NCBI GenBank assembly: GCA_016185465.1
Contig: JACPNO010000018.1
Location: forward strand, 1 to 39,230
Direction: 5' to 3'
DNA from: Candidatus Solibacter usitatus
GTDB lineage: Bacteria > Acidobacteriota > Terriglobia > Bryobacterales > Bryobacteraceae
Length of the DNA: 39,230 nt
In this document: positions 25,268 through 33,156 of the stretch, piece by piece
Position numbering within the stretch: position 1 is the first letter of the stretch
Layout of the letters: each line of letters begins with the position of its first letter
Made by a program: the position numbers and the translations under genes
The notes under the pieces: model-generated
What the model was told of the DNA's origin: nothing
Databases searched by the model: none
What the model saw: the letters and a program-made list of their open reading frames with translations, nothing else

Positions 25268-25994
25268 AATTTGGCTCACCCGGCTGTTCAACGATTCGCT
25301 CGCCCCGCTAGGCCGCTCAGTGCTGGCAGCGGTGAACCTGCACGCTGAAAATCCCGGCCGCCCCTGGACCAACTTCATCACCATGGAAATTCTGGTGGCG
25401 CTCATCATCATCGTGGTTTTCGCCATTCTCCGTGGCCGCCTTTCCATGGACCGGCCCGGAAAATTTCAGCAAACGTTCGAGGTCCTTTATGACAGTCTAA
25501 AGGGCGAGACGCAGCAGAACATCGGACATTCAGGCCCGAACTATCTGCCGTTCATCGGCACCCTCGGCATTTTCATTCTGTTTTCGAATTTGATCGGAAT
25601 CGTCCCCGGGTTCGAGTCGCCCACCATGAATCCCTCCGTCCCGGCGGGGTGCGCGATGCTGGTTTTCTGTTACTACAATTTTCTGGGTTTCAAGCAAATG
25701 GGTGTGGGCAAATATCTGGCCCACTTTGCAGGCCCCATACCCGCTTTGGCGATTTTGATGATTCCCATCGAAATCGTGAGCCACCTGGCTCGGCCAGTCT
25801 CTCTCACGATTCGTCTATTCGCCAACATGCTGGCCGGCGAAAAAGTGACCATGGTTTTTCTCAGCCTCACTTATTTGGTGGCGCCGGCGCTTTTCATGGG
25901 GCTGCATGTGTTCGTTTCATTCCTGCAGGCTTATATTTTCGTGTTGTTGACGATGATGTACGTTGCGGACACCGTGCCGCACGAAGAACATTAA
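25254..25994 (+). CDS. atpB: ATP synthase F0 subunit a
   Basis: This 246-residue integral membrane protein should form the ion half-channels of the F0 motor. The family motif S-L-T-I-R-L-F-A-N-M is present, with the essential arginine at R187, followed by LAGEKV. Five or so hydrophobic helices are visible, and an N-terminal extracytoplasmic segment precedes the first. Length is normal. It overlaps the subunit I gene by 14 bases and is followed after 97 bases by atpE. The b, delta and F1 subunit genes do not follow in this window. Confidence 0.97.
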   Translation: MPEHEIWLTRLFNDSLAPLGRSVLAAVNLHAENPGRPWTNFITMEILVALIIIVVFAILRGRLSMDRPGKFQQTFEVLYDSLKGETQQNIGHSGPNYLPFIGTLGIFILFSNLIGIVPGFESPTMNPSVPAGCAMLVFCYYNFLGFKQMGVGKYLAHFAGPIPALAILMIPIEIVSHLARPVSLTIRLFANMLAGEKVTMVFLSLTYLVAPALFMGLHVFVSFLQAYIFVLLTMMYVADTVPHEEH

Positions 25995-26091
25995 TACCGG
26001 CTTACTGCAGCTTCCAGTGTGAGACCGGCATCCCATAGGTGATGACGGGAACCACCTCCTGGCAGGCAAATCTTAGACAAGGAGCAACACC

Positions 26092-26394
26092 ATGAACGTC
26101 AAACTCACTTTGATCCTGCTCGCGCTTTTCGTATTCGCCAGCCCGATCTTCGCCGCCACCGCCACTCCCGAGGCGACTTATCACTGGGTCGCCATAACTT
26201 CCGGATTTTCCATGGCCATCGCTTCCGGCCTCTGCGGTTTGGCGCAAGCCAAAGCGGTCGCCGCCGCCGCCGAGGGCATGGGACGCAATCCCGGAGCTTC
26301 CGCAGCCATTCGCGGCGCGCTCATCATCGGCCTCGTACTGATCGAGTCGCTGGCCCTCTACACGCTGGTCATCATCTTCGCCAAAGTATCCTAG
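26092..26394 (+). CDS. atpE: ATP synthase F0 subunit c with signal-peptide-like N-terminus
   Basis: This 100-residue protein contributes the rotating c-ring. The R65-N-P loop separates the two helices, and the ion-binding carboxylate is E85. Q52 is 13 residues before R65, and S86 and Y90 follow E85, at the spacing of the Na-binding Q32/E65/S66/Y70 set in Ilyobacter tartaricus; the family Thr67 is Leu here and Pro28 is Cys. So the Na signature is partial and H+ use remains possible. Residues 1-21 form an additional hydrophobic stretch ending in FAA, like a cleavable signal, which makes the protein longer than usual (about 75-90). A GGAG ribosome site lies eight bases before the ATG. A hairpin follows the gene. 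Confidence 0.95.
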   Translation: MNVKLTLILLALFVFASPIFAATATPEATYHWVAITSGFSMAIASGLCGLAQAKAVAAAAEGMGRNPGASAAIRGALIIGLVLIESLALYTLVIIFAKVS

Positions 26395-26402
26395 CCGTTT
26401 TT

Positions 26403-26459
26403 CGCAGAAGCGCGGAGAAGCCTACAAGGTTTCTCCGCGCTCTGTGCGCACCTCCGCAG
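26403..26459 (+). terminator. Hairpin after atpE, built of GCAGAG-type repeat (copy 2)
   Basis: An 11-base-pair perfect stem (26409-26419 with 26431-26441) encloses an 11-base loop, and pairing extends imperfectly outward. There is no T-run after it, so it may terminate weakly, protect the mRNA end or be a mobile-type repeat. The sequence 26431-26459 is related to the repeat at 14886-14908. The rest of 26395-26586 holds nothing else I can support. Confidence 0.55.
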
Positions 26460-26586
26460 AATTTGCCGCTCTCCCGCCGTCTCACCCCGTTTTGTTGAGT
26501 TCTTCATCTCACTGATTTGTCGACGTTTGGTACGCTGCTCACTGAATATTGCAACTGGAGTCGAACGTGCAGACGTCGCTCATATC

Positions 26587-27216
26587 ATGCGACGAATCCT
26601 AATTACCTTCTTATTTGCAACCATCTCTTTGCTGGCTCAGCCGGTATCCATCGGAGTGAAAGGCGGTGTGCCGATTACCGACGCCTTCCATACCATACAG
26701 GGCGATGAAGCGAGCTACGTTACCAACACCAAGCGCTACCTGGTCGGTCCCACGGGCGAAGTTCATCTGCCTCTGGGGTTTTCGATCGAAGTCGATGCGC
26801 TCTACAAGCGGCTGGGTTACCAATACCAGGCCTTTCCTACGACCGGGACCGTGAGCGCGCAGACGGTTGCGAACTCGTGGGAATTTCCCTTGCTCGTCAA
26901 ATGGGCTTTTCCGGGTGGGCCTATCCGGCCCTTTGTCGATGCCGGAGCCTCTTTCCGGCACATCAGCGGCGTGCACCAGTTCCAGGAAATATTTGGAGCG
27001 GGCAGTTCATCCACAAATAATCCGGTCGAGTTCCACAAATCCACCGACCAAGGCTTGGTCTTCGGCGGCGGCATTGAATTCAAGTTTGGGCGCCTCCGCA
27101 TTTCGCCGGAACTGCGCTACACGCGCTGGGGAGGAGAAAATTTCCGCGATCCGGTGCAAGCGTTGTTGCGTACCAATCGCAATCAGGGGGACTTCCTGCT
27201 CGGAATTACTTTCTAA
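26587..27216 (+). CDS. Outer-membrane beta-barrel protein
   Basis: This 209-residue protein has a signal peptide (~1-17) and then alternating polar/hydrophobic strands with frequent Gly and aromatic residues, ending in F as outer-membrane barrels commonly do (GDFLLGITF). The family looks like the OmpA-transmembrane/PorT-like barrels of about eight strands that are common in Acidobacteriota. No function can be assigned. I chose the ATG at 26587 because the signal peptide starts there; the frame is open back to 26527. No clear Shine-Dalgarno sequence is present. Confidence 0.82.
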   Translation: MRRILITFLFATISLLAQPVSIGVKGGVPITDAFHTIQGDEASYVTNTKRYLVGPTGEVHLPLGFSIEVDALYKRLGYQYQAFPTTGTVSAQTVANSWEFPLLVKWAFPGGPIRPFVDAGASFRHISGVHQFQEIFGAGSSSTNNPVEFHKSTDQGLVFGGGIEFKFGRLRISPELRYTRWGGENFRDPVQALLRTNRNQGDFLLGITF

Positions 27217-27231
27217 ATCTATTTTCGCCTC

Positions 27232-27260
27232 TTGTTCTCCTCAAAATTTTCGTGTATTGT
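27232..27260 (+). promoter_or_regulatory. Possible sigma-70 promoter for the mrfA operon
   Basis: TTGTTC at 27232-27237 and TATTGT at 27255-27260 are separated by exactly 17 bases. A leader of 26 bases follows to the ATG at 27287. The hexamers match consensus only partly. Confidence 0.35.
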
Positions 27261-27286
27261 AGCGAAGATAAGGCGAAATCAGAGCG

Positions 27287-29590
27287 ATGGCCCCGGCTCT
27301 CCTCAGCAAGCAACAAGACTTGCAATCGGTGGTGCGGCAATTTGAGCTGCTCATGCAGCAGGGTGATTCTCCCATTCGTGCGATCCGGCGCCAGGCCGCC
27401 TCCGTGGGCGACTTTCGCGATGTTCCGGACGCCGTTCATCCTAGATTAAAAGCCGCCCTCGAGAGCCGGGGCATCGCCAAACTTTACAGCCACCAGGCGG
27501 AGGCGGTCGCGCTGTCGGCGGCCGAAAGGAACCTGGTGGTTGTAACCCCTACCGCCAGCGGCAAAACGCTGTGCTACAACCTGCCGGTTTTTGATTTGCT
27601 CCTGCGCGAGCCCGAGGCGCGCGCGCTGTATCTATTTCCCACCAAGGCGCTGGCCGAGGATCAACTGCACGAATTCCAAAAGATGGCCGACGCCATCGGC
27701 GCCGATATTCGCGCTTTCACGTACGACGGGGACACGCCGCAGGACGCGCGAAAAACCATACGCGCGCGCGCCAACGTGGTGTTCACCAATCCCGACATGC
27801 TGCACAGCGGCATCCTGCCGCATCACACGCGCTGGGCCAAGGTGTTTGAGAACCTTCGCTACATCGTGATCGACGAATTGCATTCCTGCCGCGGCGTTTA
27901 CGGCAGCCATCTGGCTAACGTGCTCCGACGGCTGAAACGGATCTGCGCGTTCTACGGCGCCGCGCCGCGCTTCATCTGCTCTTCGGCGACCATTGCCAAT
28001 CCGCGCGAGCTGGCGGAGGCGCTCACCGAATCCGCTTTCGACCTGGTGGACGTGAATGGCGCGCCTTCGGGGGAAAAGTATTTCATTTGCTACAACCCGC
28101 CGGTGGTCAACGAGCGTCTGGGAATTCGCCGGAGTTATATCCACGAAACGCGGCGTCTCGCGCTCGAGCTCATCGAGCGGGGCCAGCAGACACTGGTGTT
28201 CGCCAACAATCGCCTCGCCACCGAAGTGCTGGTGACGTATCTGAAAGACGCCGTGGATCGCGGACCGCTGGAAAACGCCGTGCGCGGATATCGCGGCGGC
28301 TATCTGCCGCGCGAGCGCCGCGAGATTGAGCGCAAATTGCGCGACGGAGAAATTCGCGCCGTGGTCTCGACCAATGCCCTGGAACTGGGCATCGACATCG
28401 GATCGCTCGACGCTGTGGTGATGGCCGGGTATCCGGGCACGATTGCCTCCACCTGGCAGCGGGCGGGCCGCGCCGGGCGCCGTCAGACGCCCTCGGCCGC
28501 GGTGCTGGTGGCGTCGAGCGCGCCGCTCGATCAGTACATCGTCGAGCATCCCGATTATTTTTTCGGCCAGCCGCCGGAACACGCCCACATCAATGCCGAC
28601 AATTTGGAAATTCTGCTGGGCCACCTGAAATGCGCCGCTTTCGAGCTTCCGATTGCCGACGGCGAAAAATTCGGCCCGCACGCCGCCCATGAAATGTGCC
28701 GGTTCCTCGAGGAATCGGGCTTCCTACATCATTCCGCGGGGTCATGGCACTGGACGTCGGAGACGTATCCCGCCGATTCCATCAGCCTGCGCGCGGTCAC
28801 CAGCGACAATTTTGTCGTGGTCGATGTCACCGGCGAACCCAAGGTAATCGCCGAAGTGGATTTTCCGTCCGCGCTGACCACACTGCACGAGAAGGCCATC
28901 TATCTTCACGAAGCCCGGCAATTTCACGTCGAGCGCTTCGACTATGACGAGCGTAAAGCTTACGTGAAGCGCGTCAACTGCGATTATTTCACCCAGGCCA
29001 TCGACTACTCGCGCGTCACCGTGCTGGAAGAATTCGAAAAGGAATCGCAAGCCGCTGCATTTCGCGTGCATGGCGATGTGCGCGTGAACCGGCAAGTGGT
29101 CGGCTTCAAGAAGATCAAGTTCTACACTCAGGAAAACGTGGGGGCAGGGAAGCTGTCCATGCCGGAGCAGGAGATGCATACCACGGCCTTCTGGCTGCAT
29201 TTTCCCGCGGAGTTCCTGGCCCGCTTCCCGGATCTCACGCCCACCGAAAAGCTGGATGGCCTGATCGGCATGGGCCACGCGCTGCGAACCATCGCGGCAT
29301 TGCTGGTGATGTGCGATCCGCGCGATCTGGGCGTGGCCGTGACGGAAGACATCGCGGGATCGCTCGCCACCTTCGAGCCGAATCTCTACCTGTACGACAA
29401 CTATCCGGGCGGAATCGGGCAAAGCGCCCCGCTCTATCGCATGACCGGCACGCTGCTCGGGCGTACGGCGGAGTTGCTCGCCGCCTGCGTGTGCGAATCA
29501 GGCTGCCCCTCGTGCGTTGGCGCGGCGGGGGAAAACGGCGCGCGCGCCAAGCACGCCGCCATGCGCATCCTGAGCGAATTGTTACAGTAA
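27287..29590 (+). CDS. mrfA: MrfA/YprA-type DEAD/DEAH-box DNA helicase (DUF1998)
   Basis: This 767-residue superfamily 2 helicase should unwind DNA with ATP, and MrfA relatives repair mitomycin C damage. Walker A is at about 87-94 (TPTASGKT), and motif II is D196-E-L-H199. Motif III (SSATIANP) and a C-terminal helicase lobe with ELGIDIG and QRAGRAGR follow. The C-terminal DUF1998 region has the expected cysteines in the pattern C-x-C-x3-C-x2-C (CVCESGCPSC), which bind a metal. All parts are complete. It starts a plus-strand group; the PfkB kinase gene follows after seven bases. Confidence 0.93.
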   Translation: MAPALLSKQQDLQSVVRQFELLMQQGDSPIRAIRRQAASVGDFRDVPDAVHPRLKAALESRGIAKLYSHQAEAVALSAAERNLVVVTPTASGKTLCYNLPVFDLLLREPEARALYLFPTKALAEDQLHEFQKMADAIGADIRAFTYDGDTPQDARKTIRARANVVFTNPDMLHSGILPHHTRWAKVFENLRYIVIDELHSCRGVYGSHLANVLRRLKRICAFYGAAPRFICSSATIANPRELAEALTESAFDLVDVNGAPSGEKYFICYNPPVVNERLGIRRSYIHETRRLALELIERGQQTLVFANNRLATEVLVTYLKDAVDRGPLENAVRGYRGGYLPRERREIERKLRDGEIRAVVSTNALELGIDIGSLDAVVMAGYPGTIASTWQRAGRAGRRQTPSAAVLVASSAPLDQYIVEHPDYFFGQPPEHAHINADNLEILLGHLKCAAFELPIADGEKFGPHAAHEMCRFLEESGFLHHSAGSWHWTSETYPADSISLRAVTSDNFVVVDVTGEPKVIAEVDFPSALTTLHEKAIYLHEARQFHVERFDYDERKAYVKRVNCDYFTQAIDYSRVTVLEEFEKESQAAAFRVHGDVRVNRQVVGFKKIKFYTQENVGAGKLSMPEQEMHTTAFWLHFPAEFLARFPDLTPTEKLDGLIGMGHALRTIAALLVMCDPRDLGVAVTEDIAGSLATFEPNLYLYDNYPGGIGQSAPLYRMTGTLLGRTAELLAACVCESGCPSCVGAAGENGARAKHAAMRILSELLQ

Positions 29591-29597
29591 AGAATAC

Positions 29598-30548
29598 ATG
29601 CCTGAATTTGATGTGGTGGGCGTTGGGTTGAACGCCACCGATACGGTGCTGCTGGTTTCCCATTTCCCAGCGTACGGCGGCAAGGTGCCCTTCCACGATG
29701 AATTTCTGAGTCCTGGCGGGCAAGTAGCCAGCGCCATGGTGGCGTGCGCGCGCCTCGGACTGCGGGCGAAATACATCGGCACGGTGGGCGACGATGAGCG
29801 CGGGCGCATCCAGATGGAAAGCCTGCGCGGATCCGGCGTGAATCTGGATCACGTGCAGCTGCGCATCGGCTGCGCCAATCAATCCGCCTACATCGTGATC
29901 GATCAATCGACCGGCGAGCGCACGATCTTGTGGCGGCGTCCGGAGTGTCTGCGTATTGCGCCGGAGGAAATCGCGCCGGAACAAATTCTTTGCGCGCGCC
30001 TGCTGCATATCGACGGGCACGATACGCCGGCGGTCGAGCACGCCGCGAAAATCGCGCGCCAGGCGGGCCTGCCAGTGGTGGTGGATGTCGACACGATCTA
30101 TCCCGGCTTCGACCGCGTGCTGCCTCACGTCGATTATCTGGTGTCGAGCTCCGAATTTCCGGAGCGTTGGACCAAGCAGAGCGATCCGTTCAAAGCGCTC
30201 GCAATCATTCAGAAGGAATATGGCATGCGCGTGGCGGCGATGACGCTGGGCGCGCACGGCGCGCTCGCGCTCGAAGCCGGCCGATTCGTCTATTCGCCCG
30301 CATATGTGGTGAATTGCGTCGACACTACCGGCGCCGGCGACGTGTTTCACGGGGCCTTTTGTTATGCTGTGTTGCAGGGCATGCCGATGCGGGAAGCGCT
30401 CGATTTTTCCAATGCCATGGCGGCTTTGAACTGCACGGCGCTGGGCGCCCGCGGCGGCATCGCCAGCCCCGCCGAGGCGCGCGCCCTGATGAATTCCGCC
30501 GGCCGCCGCTCACAGCGCGAGTACCAACCTGTGTCATCCTCCAACTAG
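29598..30548 (+). CDS. PfkB-family carbohydrate kinase
   Basis: This 316-residue kinase belongs to the ribokinase/PfkB family and should phosphorylate a sugar or nucleoside. The anion-hole and base motif T-G-A-G-D is present with the catalytic D248, and the N-terminal GG-containing segment (SPGGQVASA) fits the first PfkB signature. The sugar cannot be told from the sequence; ketohexokinase-like, KDG kinase and adenosine kinase-like members look similar. Its TAG directly abuts the ATG of the rhomboid gene with no gap, and helicase mrfA ends seven bases upstream. Confidence 0.9.
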   Translation: MPEFDVVGVGLNATDTVLLVSHFPAYGGKVPFHDEFLSPGGQVASAMVACARLGLRAKYIGTVGDDERGRIQMESLRGSGVNLDHVQLRIGCANQSAYIVIDQSTGERTILWRRPECLRIAPEEIAPEQILCARLLHIDGHDTPAVEHAAKIARQAGLPVVVDVDTIYPGFDRVLPHVDYLVSSSEFPERWTKQSDPFKALAIIQKEYGMRVAAMTLGAHGALALEAGRFVYSPAYVVNCVDTTGAGDVFHGAFCYAVLQGMPMREALDFSNAMAALNCTALGARGGIASPAEARALMNSAGRRSQREYQPVSSSN

Positions 30549-31217
30549 ATGTTTCCCATCCGAGATACCCAGCCGAGCAATCACCGCCCGGTGATCAGCA
30601 TTCTGATCATCATCGTGAACGTGCTGGTATTCCTTTTCGAGTTTTCCCTCGATGACTACACGCGCAATCATTTCATCAGTGTTTACGGCCTGATTCCCGC
30701 GCGTTTTCATTTTTCCGCGCTGTTCACTCACATGTTTCTCCATGGCGGCTGGATGCACATCATCGGGAACATGTGGTTTCTTTGGATATTTGGCGACAAC
30801 GTGGAAGACGTGATGGGCCACGGCAAGTACCTGGCGTTCTATCTGGCTTGCGGCGTGCTGGCGGCGTTGACGCAGATGTTGTTCAACAGCGATTCGCGGC
30901 TGCCGATGGTTGGGGCGAGCGGCGCCATCGCCGGCGTGATGGGCGCTTATCTGATCAAATTTCCTCACGCCCGCATCGTTTCGGTTGTGCCGATTTTTCT
31001 TTTCTTTACGACTTTCGAAGTCCCTGCCGTGCTGATGCTGCTGTACTGGTTTGCGATCCAGCTATTCAGTGGATTCGGGTCCATCGGCTACTCCCACGTC
31101 TCCCAGGGCGGCACCGCGTTTTTTGCGCACATCGGCGGCTTCGTCGCCGGAATGGTTCTGGTGATGATCGTGGGCACACGGCCGCGTTATTCCCGGCGCG
31201 CGGATCTGAACTGGTGA
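30549..31217 (+). CDS. Rhomboid intramembrane serine protease
   Basis: This 222-residue membrane protein should cleave other proteins within the bilayer. The catalytic serine lies in G-A-S-G-A-I-A-G and the catalytic histidine in F-F-A-H-I-G-G-F. The HGGWMHIIGNM segment of the L1 loop/TM2 is also typical. About six transmembrane helices are visible. The substrates are unknown. Its start abuts the PfkB kinase stop, and its end shares one base with the start of the glutaredoxin-like gene. Confidence 0.95.
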   Translation: MFPIRDTQPSNHRPVISILIIIVNVLVFLFEFSLDDYTRNHFISVYGLIPARFHFSALFTHMFLHGGWMHIIGNMWFLWIFGDNVEDVMGHGKYLAFYLACGVLAALTQMLFNSDSRLPMVGASGAIAGVMGAYLIKFPHARIVSVVPIFLFFTTFEVPAVLMLLYWFAIQLFSGFGSIGYSHVSQGGTAFFAHIGGFVAGMVLVMIVGTRPRYSRRADLNW

Positions 31218-31468
31218 TGCCGACTCATCCCGCCGTGACGCTCTACACCCGCAAAGGCTGCTGCCTGTGTGATGACGCCAAACGCGCGCTGGTCTTAGCC
31301 GGGCGCCAGGCTGCGTTTCAACTCGAGGAGGTCGATATCGATTCCGATCCGAATTTGCGCACGCTCTACAACGACGAAGTCCCGGTGATTGCCATCAACG
31401 GCGCCAAGGCCTTCAAGTACCGCGTGACCGTCGATGAGCTGCTGCGGAAGCTGGAGGCGCGCTCATGA
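31217..31468 (+). CDS. Small glutaredoxin/thioredoxin-fold protein with CCxC site
   Basis: This 83-residue protein begins with a beta strand (VTLYTR) leading to the active-site sequence G-C15-C16-L-C18, a CxxC in which the second position is also cysteine. A cis-proline-like V-P-V segment follows. It matches the DUF836/glutaredoxin-like family and should act in thiol-disulfide exchange in the cytoplasm. It lies one base into the rhomboid stop and overlaps the bacillithiol gene bshB1 by four bases, so a role with bacillithiol is a reasonable inference. Known bacilliredoxins (BrxA/B) belong to another family, so I do not use that name. Confidence 0.87.
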   Translation: MPTHPAVTLYTRKGCCLCDDAKRALVLAGRQAAFQLEEVDIDSDPNLRTLYNDEVPVIAINGAKAFKYRVTVDELLRKLEARS

Positions 31469-32175
31469 GCCTCGACGTGCTGGCTCTGGCCGCGCATCCC
31501 GACGATGTCGAGCAAACCTGCGGCGGCACACTCATCCGCATGGCCGAAATGGGATACCGCACCGGCGTGCTCGATCTGACGGCCGGCGATATGGGTACCC
31601 GGGGCACGTCCGAGCAGCGCGTGGCTGAGGCTGAGGTCGCCGGAAAGCTGATGCTGGTGACGCAGCGCGAAAATATGCATTTCCCCGACGCGCGCTTGGA
31701 AAACAACATTTCCGCGCGCATGACGCTGGCGGTGAAGATCCGTGAATTGCGCCCCCGCGTGGTGATTTTGCCGTACTGGCAGGGGCGGCATCCCGACCAC
31801 TACCGCGCCGCCGAGTTGGGCTATGAGGCCTGCTTCCTCGCCGGCTTGAAAAAGATCGACGAGTATTCCGAGCCGCACCGGCCGCACAAAATCCTGTATT
31901 CGTCCATGTACGCCAACGTTGCGCCGTCGTTTGTGGTGGACATCTCCGCCCAATTCGAGCGCCGCATGTCGGCTCTGTTGAGTTACCATTCCCAGTACGG
32001 GGCAAGCGTCCAGGGCGGAGAACTGTTTCCCGAGGAGCAGGAGATCCGCGAGCGCCTGGCCGCCATCGCGCGCTACTTCGGAAACCTGATCGGCGTCAAA
32101 TACGGCGAGCCTTTTGTGGTGAAAGAAACCATGAAGGTCGACGACGTGGTGGCGCTGGGAGGAAGAAGCTTGTGA
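31465..32175 (+). CDS. bshB1: Bacillithiol biosynthesis deacetylase BshB1
   Basis: This 236-residue PIG-L-type zinc hydrolase should remove acetate from GlcNAc-malate to give GlcN-malate in bacillithiol synthesis, in the cytoplasm. The metal motif A-H11-P-D13-D14 is at the N-terminus. The second motif, HPDHYRA, and the QGRHPD context are typical of BshB1 rather than of other PIG-L proteins. The end region LIGVKYGEPF also fits. It overlaps the glutaredoxin-like gene by four bases. The other bacillithiol genes, bshA and bshC, are not in the window. Confidence 0.93.
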   Translation: MSLDVLALAAHPDDVEQTCGGTLIRMAEMGYRTGVLDLTAGDMGTRGTSEQRVAEAEVAGKLMLVTQRENMHFPDARLENNISARMTLAVKIRELRPRVVILPYWQGRHPDHYRAAELGYEACFLAGLKKIDEYSEPHRPHKILYSSMYANVAPSFVVDISAQFERRMSALLSYHSQYGASVQGGELFPEEQEIRERLAAIARYFGNLIGVKYGEPFVVKETMKVDDVVALGGRSL

Positions 32176-32187
32176 AAGGAGCACGCC

Positions 32188-33153
32188 ATGGCCAAGTACT
32201 ATATGATCAGCAACCGGGTGCTGCAGGGCGGTGATCTCGCCAATATTCGCGGACCTCTCAGCTTCCGCCTCAACGACACGGAAACCCTGCAAGATCTCGC
32301 CAGTTGGCGCACGGTATCGGCTGACGATTTCAAGAAAGAAATCCTCACGGCCGCGGATGATTTCCCCGATCTGACTCCGGAAGAATCGCAGGCCCAAAAG
32401 CACGTCACGCTGTTTATCCACGGCTTCAATAACACGTGGCGGGACGCCGTCAAGCGCTACCAAACCATCGTGAACAAGCTCTTCAAGGGCAAAGCCGGGC
32501 TCGGTCTGTGCATCTGTTTCACCTGGCCTTCGGACGGCGCTGCCCTGGGATATTTTCCCGACCGGGAGACGGCTCGCGAGACGGCCCCCGACCTCGCCGA
32601 TGTGCTCAACCATTTCTACGAGTGGCTGCTGCTCAAACAAAAAGCGGCCATGAAGAATCCCGACAAGGCCTGCAAGGCGAAAACCTCTGTCATCGCGCAC
32701 AGCATGGGCAACTACGTGCTCCAAAAAGCCATGCAACTCACCTGGACCAGGCAAAACCAGCCGCTGCTGGTTTCCCTCATCAATCAACTATTGATGGTTG
32801 CCGCCGATGTGGACAACGACCTTTTCACCGACGGCGGAGATGACCAGAGCGACGGCATCGCCATAGCCAACCTGACCTATCGGGTGACGGCGCTCTACAC
32901 GGGCCGCGATGAGACGCTGGGGCTTTCGGCGGGCTTGAAGCATTTCGGCAAACGCCGCCTGGGTCGCAGCGGTCTGGACCGCTCCGAGAAGATTCCGGAA
33001 GACAACGTGTGGGATATCGACTGCTCCAAGCTGATTCCCGCCAAAGCCACCAACATCCATTCAGCGTATTTCGAACCCAGTTCGCCCAAGACTTTGGCTT
33101 TGATGGACCAGCTCTTGCGCGGCGTGGATCGCAAGCTGATTGCCCCCGCTTAG
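32188..33153 (+). CDS. Alpha/beta hydrolase of unknown function
   Basis: This 321-residue protein has the oxyanion-hole segment F-I-H-G-F-N-N-T-W and the nucleophile elbow A-H-S172-M-G-N. It resembles DUF900-type hydrolases, for which no substrate is known. No signal peptide or transmembrane segment is evident, so it should be cytoplasmic. An AAGGAG ribosome site lies seven bases before the ATG. It follows bshB1 by 12 bases and may be in the same operon. Its end is three bases from the end of the opposite-strand Trp/Pro-rich protein gene. Confidence 0.85.
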   Translation: MAKYYMISNRVLQGGDLANIRGPLSFRLNDTETLQDLASWRTVSADDFKKEILTAADDFPDLTPEESQAQKHVTLFIHGFNNTWRDAVKRYQTIVNKLFKGKAGLGLCICFTWPSDGAALGYFPDRETARETAPDLADVLNHFYEWLLLKQKAAMKNPDKACKAKTSVIAHSMGNYVLQKAMQLTWTRQNQPLLVSLINQLLMVAADVDNDLFTDGGDDQSDGIAIANLTYRVTALYTGRDETLGLSAGLKHFGKRRLGRSGLDRSEKIPEDNVWDIDCSKLIPAKATNIHSAYFEPSSPKTLALMDQLLRGVDRKLIAPA

Positions 33154-33156
33154 GTT

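Noticed and set aside
26409-26441. Classic rho-independent terminator after atpE
   Set aside because: The stem is strong, but no T-run follows on either side, so a normal intrinsic terminator is not fully supported; kept as a hairpin.
27632-28690. 352-codon minus-strand frame opposite mrfA
   Set aside because: Composition is that of a GC-rich shadow and it lies across conserved helicase motifs.
31217-31468. Calling the small thioredoxin-fold protein a bacilliredoxin
   Set aside because: BrxA/B belong to a different family (DUF1094-type), so only a general name is used despite the bshB1 neighbour.
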